64,000 nucleotides of DNA, taken from assembly GCF_001267885.1 (NCBI RefSeq), contig NZ_CP012382.1, forward strand, positions 4,079,001-4,143,000, given 5' to 3'. Below, in pieces: positions 1-8,960 of the stretch (position 1 is the stretch's first letter; each line of letters starts with the position of its first letter). The translations under genes were made by a program, and so were the position numbers. This stretch comes from Streptomyces ambofaciens ATCC 23877 (GTDB lineage: Bacteria > Actinomycetota > Actinomycetes > Streptomycetales > Streptomycetaceae). The notes under the pieces are model-generated. The model had not been told where the DNA came from and searched no databases. It worked only from the letters and a program-made list of their open reading frames with translations.

Positions 1-926
1 ACCTGGACCTGCGCGAACTGACCGGCTCCGGCCCCGAGGGACTGATCCTGCGGGCGGACGTGGAGTACGCGCTGCGCGCCGCCGCCGCGCAGGGCGGCCG
101 TACGGCGGGCCAGGAGGACGGGACGCGGGCGGCAGGCGCGGGGCGCACTCCGGCCGGCCTCGCGTCTTCCGCCTCCTCCGCGTCCTCCGCGCCCGTCACG
201 ACCGTGGCGTCCTCCGCGTCCTCCGCGGCGCGGTCGGGTGGCATCCGCACCCCGCTCAGGGGCGTCCGCGGCGCCGTCGCCGACAAGCTCTCCCGCAGTC
301 GGCGTGAGATCCCGGACGCGACCTGCTGGGTCGACGCCGACGCGACCGAGCTGATGCGGGCGCGCACCGCGATGAACGCCGCCGGCGGGCCGAAGATCTC
401 CCTCGTCGCCCTGCTGGCCCGGATCTGCACGGCCGCGCTGGCCCGCTTCCCCGAGCTGAACTCCACGGTCGACACCGAGGCCAGGGAGATCGTCCAACTC
501 GACCAGGTCCACCTCGGTTTCGCCGCCCAGACGGACCGAGGGCTGGTCGTGCCGGTCGTCCGGGACGCGCACGCGCGCGACGCCGAGGCGCTCACCTCGG
601 AGTTCGCCCGGCTGACCGAGGCGGCCCGGGCGGGTCGGCTGACGCCCGGCGAAGTGACCGGTGGCACCTTCACGTTGAACAACTACGGCGTGTTCGGTGT
701 CGACGGGTCCACACCGATTGTCAACCATCCCGAGGCCGCGATGCTCGGCGTCGGCCGCATCGTCCCCAAGCCGTGGGTGCACGAGGGCGAGTTGGCGGTG
801 CGTCAGGTCGTCCAGCTGTCGCTGACCTTCGATCACCGGGTGTGCGACGGCGGCACGGCGGGCGGTTTCCTGCGATACGTGGCGGACTGCGTGGAACAGC
901 CGGCGGTGCTCCTGCGCACGCTGTGA
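1..926 (+). CDS. bkdC: Dihydrolipoamide acyltransferase (E2) of a branched-chain keto acid dehydrogenase complex, 3' part
   Basis: E2 core enzyme: moves the acyl group from lipoyl-lysine to CoA. The window opens inside the E1/E3-binding domain (readable from nt 3 as LDLRELTGSGPEG), followed by an Ala/Ser linker built from repeated tcc-tcc-gcg codons (about nt 160-235) and the acyltransferase domain. The active-site motif DHRVCDGG is at about nt 831-854. The lipoyl domain and start codon lie outside the window. A complete paralogous bkdABC operon sits at 14869-18530 and its E2 has the same layout, so this chromosome carries two sets. The family is certain; the substrate class (branched-chain versus pyruvate) is inferred from similarity to the second E2 and from known Streptomyces gene order. 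Confidence 0.93.
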   Translation, partial: LDLRELTGSGPEGLILRADVEYALRAAAAQGGRTAGQEDGTRAAGAGRTPAGLASSASSASSAPVTTVASSASSAARSGGIRTPLRGVRGAVADKLSRSRREIPDATCWVDADATELMRARTAMNAAGGPKISLVALLARICTAALARFPELNSTVDTEAREIVQLDQVHLGFAAQTDRGLVVPVVRDAHARDAEALTSEFARLTEAARAGRLTPGEVTGGTFTLNNYGVFGVDGSTPIVNHPEAAMLGVGRIVPKPWVHEGELAVRQVVQLSLTFDHRVCDGGTAGGFLRYVADCVEQPAVLLRTL

Positions 927-1006
927 CACCGGTGCCGACGCGCACCCTCTGATCGCGCGTGCTCCCCCGCGTTCCCTGTGATCGAGCAGGGACGCATACT
1001 CAGGGG

Positions 1007-1972
1007 GTGACCGCGTACGAGCCCACCGGTGAACCCGGCGCCGGCCCCGGACCCGCGCCGGGCCCGGCGTCCGCCGGGTACGACGCCGTCGTGCTCGCGG
1101 GCGGGGCCGCCCGGCGGCTCGGCGGCGCGGACAAGCCGGGTCTCCGCGTGGGCGGACGCGCGCTGCTGGACCGCGTGCTCGCCGCCTGCGCCGGAGCGCG
1201 GACCACCGTCGTCGTCGCCGGACCACGGCCCACCGCACGGCCGGTGACCTGGGCCCGCGAGGACCCGCCCGGCGGCGGGCCGCTCGCCGCCCTGGCCGCC
1301 GGACTGGGTCACACCTCGGCGGAGCACGTGCTGGTGCTCTCCGCCGACCTGCCGTTCCTCGCCGAGCCCACCGTCGGACACCTGCTGTCGGCGCTCGCCG
1401 CCGGCGACGTCGACGGTGTGCTGCTCACCGACGCCGACGGCCGCGACCAGCCCCTCGTCGCGGCCTACCGCGCGCGGGCGCTGCGCCGCGAACTGGCCGC
1501 GCTCACCCGGGACGGAGCGGATCTCAGCGGCCTGCCCCTGCGCCGCCTGACCGGCGCCCTCCGCCTCACCCGCGTTCCGGACGCCGTCGCGTCCTTCGAC
1601 TGCGACACCTGGGACGACATCGCCACCGCAAGGGCACGCATCAGGGAGCATGGTCACGTGTTGGATGAATGGATCTCCGCAGCCAAGGACGAGTTGGGCA
1701 TCGACCTCGAGGTCGACACACACCTCCTGCTCGACCTCGCCCGGGACGCCGCCCACGGTGTGGCCAGGCCCGCGGCCCCGCTGACCACCTTCCTGGTCGG
1801 GTACGCGGCCGGGCGGACCGGAGGGGGCCCCGAGGCCGTCGCCGAAGCCGCCCGCAAGGCCGCGGCCCTCGCCCAGCGCTGGGCCGAGGAGGCCGCCTCC
1901 GCGTCCGCCCCCGCCGCGGGCCGGCCCGACGTGGCGTCCGACGCCGCCCCCGACACCCGCCCGGACGCGTGA
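1007..1972 (+). CDS. MobA-like nucleotidyltransferase fused to a DUF6457 domain
   Basis: Predicted molybdenum-cofactor nucleotidyltransferase (321 aa). Residues about 25-45 carry the MobA signature LAGGAARRLGGADKPGL, which binds GTP; DLP at about residue 114 fits the metal-binding position of the family. After about residue 215 a separate helical domain starts (VLDEWISAAKDELGID), matching the DUF6457 domain often found next to or fused with MobA in actinobacteria; the tail is Ala/Pro-rich. The GTG at 1007 is chosen because a -10-like CATACT (995-1000) ends six bases before it, which suggests a leaderless transcript; an upstream start at 959 would add a poorly conserved leader. The stop overlaps the moeA ATG by one base (TGATG), so the two are translationally coupled. 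Confidence 0.88.
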   Translation: MTAYEPTGEPGAGPGPAPGPASAGYDAVVLAGGAARRLGGADKPGLRVGGRALLDRVLAACAGARTTVVVAGPRPTARPVTWAREDPPGGGPLAALAAGLGHTSAEHVLVLSADLPFLAEPTVGHLLSALAAGDVDGVLLTDADGRDQPLVAAYRARALRRELAALTRDGADLSGLPLRRLTGALRLTRVPDAVASFDCDTWDDIATARARIREHGHVLDEWISAAKDELGIDLEVDTHLLLDLARDAAHGVARPAAPLTTFLVGYAAGRTGGGPEAVAEAARKAAALAQRWAEEAASASAPAAGRPDVASDAAPDTRPDA

Positions 1973-3366
1973 TGGCCTCCCCCGGCACACGGGCGGACGA
2001 GGAAGCGGAAGACCTCGACGTGGAGGAGGCGCTCGCCCTCGTGAAGGAGAAACCCGTCCCTTCGCACGGCGCCCCCGTACCGGCCGGTGCGCCCTCACCC
2101 GCCGCGCACCAAGGCACGAGCCAAGGCACCCCGCTCCGGCCGCCGGGGCCCCACCACCACGCGACGCCCTGGCCCGAAGCACGCGCGACCGCCGAGCGCG
2201 CCGCCCGCGCCGCCGTGCGCGCCGCCCACCGGGACCCGGTCTCCGCGCCCCTGGACGCGGCCCTCGGACTGACCCTGGCCGCGCCGCTGGCCGCCCTCAC
2301 CGACCTGCCCTCCTTCGACACCTCCGCGATGGACGGCTGGGCCGTCGCCGGGCCGGGCCCCTGGGCGGTACGCGACGAGGGCGTGCTGGCCGGGCACGCG
2401 GAGCCCGCGCGCCTCACCGACGGCGAGGCCGTCCGCATCGCCACCGGAGCGCGCGTCCCCCAGGACACCACCGCCGTACTGCGCACCGAGCACGGCCGCA
2501 CCGACGGCAGGGACCGGCTGCAGGCCACCCGTGACGTCGCCCACGGCCAGGACATCCGCCCGCGGGGCCAGGAGTGCCGCAGCGGCGACCAACTGCTGCC
2601 CGTCGGCACCCTGGTGACTCCGGCGGTGCTGGGCCTCGCGGCGGCCGCCGGCTACGACACCCTCACCGCGGTCCCCCGCCCCCGCGTCGACGTCCTGGTC
2701 CTCGGGGACGAGCTGCTCACCGGAGGGCTGCCGCACGACGGCCTCATCCGGGACGCGCTCGGCCCGATGCTGCCCCCCTGGCTGCGGGCCCTGGGCGCCG
2801 AGGTCCGCACGGTCCGCCGGATCGGTGACGACGCCGAGGCCCTGTACCGCACCGTGACGGCCTCCGACGCCGACCTGCTCGTCACGACCGGCGGAACCGC
2901 CGCGGGCCCCGTCGACCACGTCCACCCGGTCCTGGACCGGATCGGTGCCGAACTCCTCGTGGACGGCGTCAAGGTGCGCCCCGGCCACCCGATGCTGCTG
3001 GCCCGGATCAAGGAGGAACAGCACCTCGTCGGCCTCCCCGGCAACCCCCTCGCCGCGATCTCCGGACTGCTCACCCTCGCCGAGCCGCTGCTGCGCACCC
3101 TCGCCGCGCGCCAGGCGCCGGAACCCTACGCGCTGCCCCTGCGGGACGCGGTGCACGGGCACCCGTACGACACCCGGCTCGTCCCCGTCGTCCTGCGGGG
3201 CGACGGCGCCGTGCCGCTGCGCTACAACGGACCGGCCATGCTGCGCGGCATCGCCGCCGCCGACGCCCTGGCCGTCGTGCCCCCGGGCGGTGCGCGGCCG
3301 GGGCAGGAGACCGAGCTGCTCGACCTGCCCTGGACCACCGGCGGAATCGGAGTGTGTTTCACGTGA
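1972..3366 (+). CDS. moeA: Molybdopterin molybdotransferase MoeA
   Basis: Inserts molybdate into adenylylated molybdopterin, the last step of Mo-cofactor synthesis (464 aa, cytosolic). Visible signatures are SFDTSAMDGWAV (about residue 113), the molybdopterin-binding loop TTGGTAAGPVDHV (about 304) and GLPGNPLAAI (about 354), in the order N-terminal MoeA domain, MPT-binding domain, C-terminal beta domain. The first about 75 residues are a Pro/His-rich extension not needed for the fold. The ATG overlaps the stop of the MobA-like gene, giving a two-gene cofactor operon. The last codons and the stop lie inside a perfect parS palindrome (3356-3369), so the C-terminal residues CFT are dictated by the centromere site. 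Confidence 0.93.
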   Translation: MASPGTRADEEAEDLDVEEALALVKEKPVPSHGAPVPAGAPSPAAHQGTSQGTPLRPPGPHHHATPWPEARATAERAARAAVRAAHRDPVSAPLDAALGLTLAAPLAALTDLPSFDTSAMDGWAVAGPGPWAVRDEGVLAGHAEPARLTDGEAVRIATGARVPQDTTAVLRTEHGRTDGRDRLQATRDVAHGQDIRPRGQECRSGDQLLPVGTLVTPAVLGLAAAAGYDTLTAVPRPRVDVLVLGDELLTGGLPHDGLIRDALGPMLPPWLRALGAEVRTVRRIGDDAEALYRTVTASDADLLVTTGGTAAGPVDHVHPVLDRIGAELLVDGVKVRPGHPMLLARIKEEQHLVGLPGNPLAAISGLLTLAEPLLRTLAARQAPEPYALPLRDAVHGHPYDTRLVPVVLRGDGAVPLRYNGPAMLRGIAAADALAVVPPGGARPGQETELLDLPWTTGGIGVCFT

Positions 3367-4460
3367 AACTTCCGGGCCAGGACGCGATCGCCCGCCAGGC
3401 GGACGAGCATCTCGTGACCCATCGGGTGAAACTCCCGAGGAAGCTGGTGGAGCACCCCATCCGCCAGGTCGGCAAACGGTTGTCCATGGCCCTCGTGGTC
3501 CTCCTGGCGACGGCGTTCATCGTCTACGCCGACGCCGACGGCTACAACGACAACTCCGACGGCTCCGTCGATCTCCTCGACGCCTTCTACTACGCCACCG
3601 TCACCCTCTCGACCACCGGGTACGGCGACATCACACCCGTCAGTGACGCGGCCCGGCTGACCAACATCTTCGTCATCACGCCGCTGCGCGTGATGTTCCT
3701 GATCATTCTGGTCGGCACCACCCTGGAAGCCCTCACCGAGCGCACTCGGGAGGAGTGGCGCCTGAACCGCTGGAGGTCCACCTTGCGCGATCACACCGTC
3801 GTCGTCGGTTTCGGCACCAAGGGGCGGTCGGCGATCCAGACCGTCTGCGCGACCGGTCTGCGCAAGGAGCAGGTCGTGGTGGTCGACCCCAGCGGGAAGG
3901 CCATCGAGGCCGCGACGGCCCACGGCTACGCGGGGGTGATAGGGGACGCGACCCGCAGTGACGTGCTGAACCGTGCCGAGGTGTACCGGGCGAAGCAGAT
4001 CATCATCGCCACCCAGCGGGACGACACGGCCGTCCTGGTGACGCTGACGGCCCGGCAGCTCAACCGGGGCGCGAAGATCGTCGTCGCGGTCCGCGAGGAG
4101 GAGAACGCGCCGCTGCTGAAGCAGTCCGGCGCCGACGCCGTGATCACCAGCGCCAGCGCCGCGGGCCGGCTGCTCGGGCTCTCCGTGCTCAGCCCCGCCG
4201 CCGGCATGGTCATGGAGGACCTCATCAGCCAGGGCAGCGGGCTCGACCTCGTCGAGCGGCCGGTCATAAAGGCCGAGGTGGGCCGGAGCCCGCGCGAGAC
4301 GGACGACCTGGTGGTGAGCGTCGTGCGCGGACACCGGGTGCTCGGATACGACGATCCGGCCGTCGGTGGGCTGGAGTTGGCCGACCGTCTGATCACGATC
4401 GTGCGGGCGACGCCGGCCACCCATGTGGCGCCCGACGCCCGCCCGCTGCCCCGCGACTGA
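3354..4460 (+). CDS. Two-TM potassium channel with RCK (TrkA-N) gating domain
   Basis: Ligand-gated K+ channel of the MthK/Kch type (about 368 aa). TM1 is about residues 45-63, the pore helix and selectivity filter TTGYGDITP follow at about 86-94, TM2 is about 104-122, and a cytosolic RCK-N Rossmann domain begins at VVVGFGTKGRS (about 146) with an acidic ligand residue in VVVVDPSG; an RCK-C-like domain ends the protein. Start is ambiguous: GTG 3354 (MFHVKL) or GTG 3363, the latter with GGAG ten bases upstream. Either start overlaps moeA and lies in the parS palindrome, which encodes the FHVK peptide here. The different function but tight overlap with moeA suggests co-transcription. Confidence 0.9.
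   Translation: MFHVKLPGQDAIARQADEHLVTHRVKLPRKLVEHPIRQVGKRLSMALVVLLATAFIVYADADGYNDNSDGSVDLLDAFYYATVTLSTTGYGDITPVSDAARLTNIFVITPLRVMFLIILVGTTLEALTERTREEWRLNRWRSTLRDHTVVVGFGTKGRSAIQTVCATGLRKEQVVVVDPSGKAIEAATAHGYAGVIGDATRSDVLNRAEVYRAKQIIIATQRDDTAVLVTLTARQLNRGAKIVVAVREEENAPLLKQSGADAVITSASAAGRLLGLSVLSPAAGMVMEDLISQGSGLDLVERPVIKAEVGRSPRETDDLVVSVVRGHRVLGYDDPAVGGLELADRLITIVRATPATHVAPDARPLPRD
3356..3369. other. parS chromosome-partitioning site (perfect 14-bp palindrome)
   Basis: GTTTCACGTGAAAC is the exact ParB-binding parS sequence known from Streptomyces, where most copies cluster around oriC. It spans the moeA stop codon and the start of the potassium-channel gene, so it is fully genic on both sides. 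A second identical copy is at 35319-35332, about 32 kb away. Confidence 0.95.
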
Positions 4461-4487
4461 CGGGGCGCCGACCGCGTACGCGAGGGT

Positions 4488-5336
4488 CTACTTGCGGTTG
4501 TAGAGCCGCATCGTGACGGGGCCGAAGACCAGCAGGAGCACACCCGCCCAGCCCAGCGTCCAGGCGATCTCGGCACCGGGCCAGTCACCGGCCATCAGGC
4601 CCCGCACCGCGGATGCCAGGTGGGTGATCGGGCTGTTGTTGACGAACGCCTGGAGCCAGCCCGGCATGGTCTTCGGGTCGACGAAGACGTTGGACAGGAA
4701 GGTGAGCGGGAAGATCACCATCATGCTGACGCTCATCACCGACTTCTCGGAGCGCATCATGAGCCCGAACATCGTCCAGATCCACGAGAAGGCGAACGAG
4801 AACACCAGCAGCAGCGCGATCCCGGCGACCACCCCCACGAATCCGCCGTCCGGCCGGTAGCCGAGCAGCAGGCCCATGGCGAGCATGACGACGGACGCGA
4901 TGGTGTAGCGCAGCATGTCACCGAGCAGGTAGCCGACCATCGCCGAGGGCCGCCAGATGGGCAGCGAACGGAAGCGGTCGAAGACGCCCTTCTCGATGTC
5001 GATGTTGACCGAGACCCCCGTGTACATCGTGATCATCACGACCGACATCACGAGGATGCCCGGCAGCACGAACTGGATGTACTCGCTGGGCGAACCCGCC
5101 AGCGCACCGCCGAAGAGGTACGTGAACATCAGCAGGTTCATGATCGGGAACGCGGTGACGTCGAAGAGCTGCTCCGGCACGTGCTTGATCTTGAGCATCG
5201 CGCGCCACCCGAACGTCACGGACGTGGAGAGCGCGCTGGGCCGTGGCGGCCGCTCCTTGGCGACCAGCAGGGCCGCCAGCGACTCGGTGCTGACCGTGGA
5301 GAGTTCCTTGGTCTCGGTGCTCGTGGCCGTGCTCAT
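4488..5336 (-). CDS. ABC-2 type transporter permease (DrrB-like)
   Basis: Integral membrane subunit of an ABC exporter (282 aa), likely exporting a hydrophobic drug or lipid-like compound, by analogy with DrrAB. After a Ser/Thr-rich cytosolic N-terminus there are about six membrane segments, including [20 protein letters not shown] (about 68-87) and [20 protein letters not shown], then [11 protein letters not shown], a long segment near 180-200, and a last one just before the C-terminal RLYNRK. The start ATG overlaps the stop of the ATPase gene by four bases (ATGA, 5333-5336), so the pair is translationally coupled. Substrate unknown; no adjacent resistance or biosynthesis cluster is visible. 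Confidence 0.9.
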   Translation of the reverse strand: MSTATSTETKELSTVSTESLAALLVAKERPPRPSALSTSVTFGWRAMLKIKHVPEQLFDVTAFPIMNLLMFTYLFGGALAGSPSEYIQFVLPGILVMSVVMITMYTGVSVNIDIEKGVFDRFRSLPIWRPSAMVGYLLGDMLRYTIASVVMLAMGLLLGYRPDGGFVGVVAGIALLLVFSFAFSWIWTMFGLMMRSEKSVMSVSMMVIFPLTFLSNVFVDPKTMPGWLQAFVNNSPITHLASAVRGLMAGDWPGAEIAWTLGWAGVLLLVFGPVTMRLYNRK

Positions 5337-6373
5337 GCCGCCACCTCGTCCTTCGTGTCAGGGCCGGTGCCGGTGCTGTCGTCGGTGCCGTTGCCGGTGT
5401 TCTGGCCGGTGTCGCGCCCGGTCAGCGCCAGGAAGACCTCGTCGAGGCTGGGCTGTCCCAGGGAGAAGTTGTCCACGGTGATGCCCTGCCGGACCAGCTC
5501 GCCGAGCGCCTTGGCGGCCAGGTCGGCGGCCGCGTCGCTCGCCGCCGTCGCCAGGCGGGCGGTCAGCGCCACCGGATCCGGTTCCAGCTGGATTTCGGCG
5601 GTCAGCAGGTCGCGCAGCAGCCGCTCGGCCTCGGGCCGCTGTTCCGCGTTCCGCAGCCGCAGGTGGACGGAGCCGGCGCCGACGGACGCCTTCAGCTCGC
5701 CCTTGGTGCCCTCGGCGATCACCCGGCCCTTGTCGATGACGGCGATCCTCGACGCCAGCTGGTCGGCCTCGTCGAGGTACTGCGTGGTCAGCAGCACGGT
5801 CGTGCCCTGGGCGACGACCGCGCGCACGATGTCCCACACCTGGTTGCGGCTGCGCGGGTCGAGGCCGGTCGTCGGCTCGTCGAGGAAGAGCAGGTCCGGG
5901 GTGTTGAGGATGGACGCGGCGATGTCGATCCGCCGCCGCATGCCACCGGAGTAGTGCTTGACCTGCTTCGCCGCGGCGTCCGTCAGTCCGAATGCCGCCA
6001 GCAGCTGCTCGCTCCGCTCCAGCGACGCCTTCTTGCCGTGACCGAGGAGCCGGCCCAGCAGGGTCAGGTTCTCGGTGCCGGTGAGGTCCTCGTCGACCGA
6101 GGCGTACTGCCCGGTGAGGCTCACCCGGCTGCGTACCTCGTCGGCCTCGCGGACGACGTCGCGGCCGAAGACGTGGGCCTGGCCGCTGTCCGGCCGCAGC
6201 AGGGTGGCGAGCATCTTCACCGTGGTGGTCTTGCCCGCGCCGTTCGGCCCGAGGACGCCGTAGACGGTGCCGGCGGGCACCGCGAGGTCCACCCCGTCCA
6301 CGGCGCGGGTCTCACCGAACGTCTTCACCAGCCCCGCGGTCTCGATCGCTAGTCCGGACGTCTGCGTGCTCAT
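5333..6373 (-). CDS. ABC transporter ATP-binding protein (DrrA-like)
   Basis: ATPase subunit of the exporter encoded with the following permease (346 aa). Walker [11 protein letters not shown] is at about residue 43, the ABC signature is YSGGMRRR (about 141) and Walker B plus catalytic Glu [14 protein letters not shown] is at about 160. The C-terminal about 100 residues form the DrrA-specific regulatory region ([16 protein letters not shown]) and end in a Gly/Thr/Asp-rich tail. The ATG at 6373 is preceded on its strand by GGAAGGA. It is divergent from the quinone oxidoreductase gene with a 231-bp shared upstream region; no TetR or PadR gene is adjacent. Confidence 0.93.
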   Translation of the reverse strand: MSTQTSGLAIETAGLVKTFGETRAVDGVDLAVPAGTVYGVLGPNGAGKTTTVKMLATLLRPDSGQAHVFGRDVVREADEVRSRVSLTGQYASVDEDLTGTENLTLLGRLLGHGKKASLERSEQLLAAFGLTDAAAKQVKHYSGGMRRRIDIAASILNTPDLLFLDEPTTGLDPRSRNQVWDIVRAVVAQGTTVLLTTQYLDEADQLASRIAVIDKGRVIAEGTKGELKASVGAGSVHLRLRNAEQRPEAERLLRDLLTAEIQLEPDPVALTARLATAASDAAADLAAKALGELVRQGITVDNFSLGQPSLDEVFLALTGRDTGQNTGNGTDDSTGTGPDTKDEVAA

Positions 6374-6604
6374 GCTGGGGGGTCCTTCCGCCTTCTCGGC
6401 CGGCCGGGTCGTGGCGGTGCGCTCTGGGCCACGAGCCCTTGGCTGTGCTCTCTTGGGTTGTCCATGGGGAGACCTTTACCCTCGCGCAAACTAATCGGTC
6501 GCGCACAGGATTTCCCGAACAGACGGTTCGAAAGTCCGAGGGCGCTCCGGCCGTGGACCGAGGTGGGCGGGTCCGCCCGGGGGCGGAGGAGTAGCGTCGC
6601 CCCC

Positions 6605-7588
6605 ATGCATGCGATCACGATTTCCGAACCCGGAGGCCCCGAGGCGCTGGTGTGGGCCGAGGCCCCAGATCCGGTACCCGGCGAGGGCGAGGTCCTGGTC
6701 GAGGTGACGGCCAGCGCCGTCAACCGCGCCGACATCATGCAGCGCCAGGGCTTCTACGATCCCCCGCCCGGCGCCTCCCCCCACCCCGGCCTGGAGTGCT
6801 CCGGGCGGGTGGCGGCCGTGGGGTCCGGCGTGTCCGGCTGGTCCGTCGGCGACGAGGTGTGCGCGCTGCTCGCGGGCGGCGGTTACGCCGAGAAGGTCGC
6901 CGTGCCGGCCGGCCAGCTCCTGCCGGTTCCGAAGGGCATCGACCTCAAGCGGGCGGCGGCCCTGCCCGAGGTGGTCTGCACCGTCTGGTCGAACGTCTTC
7001 ATGGTCGCCCACCTGCGCCCCGGCGAGACGCTGCTCGTGCACGGCGGCTCCAGCGGGATCGGCACCATGGCCATCCAGCTCGCCAAGGCCGTCGGCGCCA
7101 AGGTCGCCGTGACGGCGGGCACCGCGGAGAAACTGGAGCGCTGCGCCGAACTGGGCGCCGACATCCTGATCAACTACCGGGAGCAGGACTTCGTCGCCGA
7201 GGTGAAGGAGGCCACGGGCGGCGCCGGTGCCGACGTCATCCTCGACAACATGGGCGCCAAGTACCTGGACCGCAACGTCCAGGCCCTCGCCGTCAACGGC
7301 CGGCTCGCGATCATCGGCATGCAGGGCGGCCGGAAGGGCGAGCTGAACATCGGCACCCTCCTCGCCAAGCGCGCCGCCGTCAGCGCGACCTCGCTGCGGG
7401 CGCGGCCGCTGGAGGAGAAGACGGCGATCGTGGCGGCCGTGCGCGAGCACGTCTGGCCGCTGCTGGACGGGGGGCACGTCAGCCCGGTCGTCGACCGCGA
7501 ACTCCCGATGAGCGAGGCCGCCGCCGCCCACCGGATCGTGGAGGAGAGCGGGCACATCGGGAAGGTGCTGCTGGTCACCTCGTCGTAG
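6605..7588 (+). CDS. NAD(P)H quinone oxidoreductase, zinc-free MDR family (PIG3/QOR-like)
   Basis: Cytosolic NADPH-dependent quinone reductase (327 aa). The N-terminal GroES-like domain contains AVNRADIMQRQGFYDPPPG, a pattern typical of the PIG3 branch of zinc-independent medium-chain reductases; the Rossmann domain has the nucleotide-binding GGSSGIGTMAIQLAK near residue 146. No structural or catalytic zinc cysteines are seen. The start ATG at 6605 gives MHAITISEPGGPEAL, the usual family N-terminus; an upstream in-frame start at 6458 would add a tail unlike the family. Likely role: detoxifying quinones; the physiological substrate is not evident from context. Confidence 0.91.
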   Translation: MHAITISEPGGPEALVWAEAPDPVPGEGEVLVEVTASAVNRADIMQRQGFYDPPPGASPHPGLECSGRVAAVGSGVSGWSVGDEVCALLAGGGYAEKVAVPAGQLLPVPKGIDLKRAAALPEVVCTVWSNVFMVAHLRPGETLLVHGGSSGIGTMAIQLAKAVGAKVAVTAGTAEKLERCAELGADILINYREQDFVAEVKEATGGAGADVILDNMGAKYLDRNVQALAVNGRLAIIGMQGGRKGELNIGTLLAKRAAVSATSLRARPLEEKTAIVAAVREHVWPLLDGGHVSPVVDRELPMSEAAAAHRIVEESGHIGKVLLVTSS

Positions 7589-7619
7589 GGCTGCGTGCGG
7601 TCCTCGTCGGCCGGCGTGT

Positions 7620-7642
7620 GGCCCGTCCCGGCGGGGCGGGCC
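7620..7642. terminator. GC-rich hairpin between convergent genes
   Basis: Ten-base arms (GGCCCGTCCC and GGGGCGGGCC, one G-T pair) with a 3-base loop in the 121-bp gap between the convergent quinone reductase and lipoprotein genes. No T-run; probable bidirectional terminator. Confidence 0.5.
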
Positions 7643-7709
7643 GGCCGGCCGGGGGGTACGGGACCCGGTCGCCCGGCGCCGGGTGCCCGACGCCGGCAGC
7701 GGGTGTCGT

Positions 7710-8798
7710 CTAACCGCGTCGCAGACGCAGCCCGACGAGACCCAGGGCCAGGCCGAGGCCGATGAGGACCAGGCCGCTGCCCAGCGGAAGGACCCGCAGT
7801 ACGGGCTCGGTGGCCTGCTCGGTGCGGGTCCGGTCCCCGGACGGGGAGGCGGACGGCACCGCGACGGCCTCCCCGGGCGGCAGGGTGCCGGCCGGGTCCT
7901 CGGCGGCGTCCTGGTCGTCACCGTCCACATCGTGACCGGACACCTCGTCCGCTCGGCCCTCCTCGGGCTCCCGCTCCGCGGGCCGCCCGGGGCGCCGGCG
8001 GCCCTCGCCCGGCCGGCTCCCCGCGCGGGAGGGGTCCGGGCCGGCCGTCGGGGCGCCGGACGCCGAGGAGGAGGGGGAGGGCGACCCGGAGCCGCGCGCC
8101 TCACTGCCCGCCGGGCCGGAGGGCGGCCGTCCGGACGGGCCGGGGTCCGCCGCGGAGGGAGACCCGGGACCCGCCCCCGGGACGTCACGGCCGTCCTCGT
8201 CCCCGGAGCCGTCATGCCCGTCAGGCCCGTCGTGCCCGTCCTGTCCGTCGTGGTCCCCGGGCCGCCCGTTGCCGTCATGGTTCTTGGGATGCTCGTGAGC
8301 CCCCTGCCCGCCGGAACCGTCCCCGTCGGACTCCGTCCCGGAAGCGGGAGCGGACACGGAGGGAGAGGGGACCACGGCGGTCCTCTCGGCGCGGGCGGTC
8401 CTGTCCGCTACCGCGGCCCTGTCCGCCAGAGTGGTCCTGTCCGTCACGGTGGACCTCTCCACGGCGGTGGCCCTCACCCCTGCCGCGGTGTTCGCCGCCT
8501 CGGTGGTTCTGTCCGGTGGCGTGGTGTTCGCCCCCTTGGTGGTCCTGCCCGGTGGCGTGGTGTTCGCCGCCTCGGTGGTCCTGCCCGTCGCCGCGGTGCT
8601 CGCCACCCCCGCCACCCCCGCGGCCCCCGCGCCGCTCGCCACCCCCACGGCTACCGCGCCGCTCGCCACCCCGGTGGTCCGCCCCGCCGGGCTCCCCGCC
8701 CCGTACGCCGCCTCCGTCCCGCAGGCGGACAGCAGCACGCTCACTCCCACAGCCCCCACCAGTCCCGTCGCTCGCAGGGTGCGTCGCCATGGAGTCAC
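7710..8798 (-). CDS. Low-complexity lipoprotein with C-terminal membrane anchor
   Basis: Unrecognised exported protein (362 aa). The N-terminus MTPWRRTLRATGLVG, hydrophobic stretch and LSAC make a lipoprotein signal with the lipidated Cys at about residue 26. The middle is Thr/Ala/Arg-rich and contains three 12-residue repeats encoded by 36-bp DNA repeats (8491-8598); then comes an Asp/Gly/His/Ser-rich spacer. The C-terminus is a 22-residue hydrophobic span ending RLRRG, a tail seen in many Streptomyces wall-spanning proteins, but no LPXTG-type sortase motif is present. GTG 8798 is chosen because GGGAGGGGG lies nine bases upstream; a GTG at 8855 would add 19 residues before the signal peptide. 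Probably a cell-envelope stalk protein. Confidence 0.72.
   Translation of the reverse strand: MTPWRRTLRATGLVGAVGVSVLLSACGTEAAYGAGSPAGRTTGVASGAVAVGVASGAGAAGVAGVASTAATGRTTEAANTTPPGRTTKGANTTPPDRTTEAANTAAGVRATAVERSTVTDRTTLADRAAVADRTARAERTAVVPSPSVSAPASGTESDGDGSGGQGAHEHPKNHDGNGRPGDHDGQDGHDGPDGHDGSGDEDGRDVPGAGPGSPSAADPGPSGRPPSGPAGSEARGSGSPSPSSSASGAPTAGPDPSRAGSRPGEGRRRPGRPAEREPEEGRADEVSGHDVDGDDQDAAEDPAGTLPPGEAVAVPSASPSGDRTRTEQATEPVLRVLPLGSGLVLIGLGLALGLVGLRLRRG
8491..8598. repeat. Three tandem 36-bp repeats inside the lipoprotein gene
   Basis: Units 8491-8526, 8527-8562 and 8563-8598, each starting TTCGCC and ending G(T/C)GGTG, with few substitutions. They encode 12-residue Thr/Ala/Asn-rich repeats on the minus strand. 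Confidence 0.85.
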
Positions 8799-8960
8799 GT
8801 CCGTGACCCCCTCCCGGTGAGAACCAGTCGCAGAAATCGACGGAACAAGCCTCACACCCCGCCGTCATACCGGCATATCGGGTGCCGCCGATCGTGTCGG
8901 GCCGCTCCTGCCCGGGGGGCACCGCCCGGCCGGGGCGGACGCGTGCGAGACAATGGCGCC

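Noticed and set aside
8700..8798. Sortase-type LPXTG anchor in the lipoprotein's C-terminus
   Set aside because: The hydrophobic tail is preceded by VLPLGSG, which lacks the Thr-Gly sortase motif.
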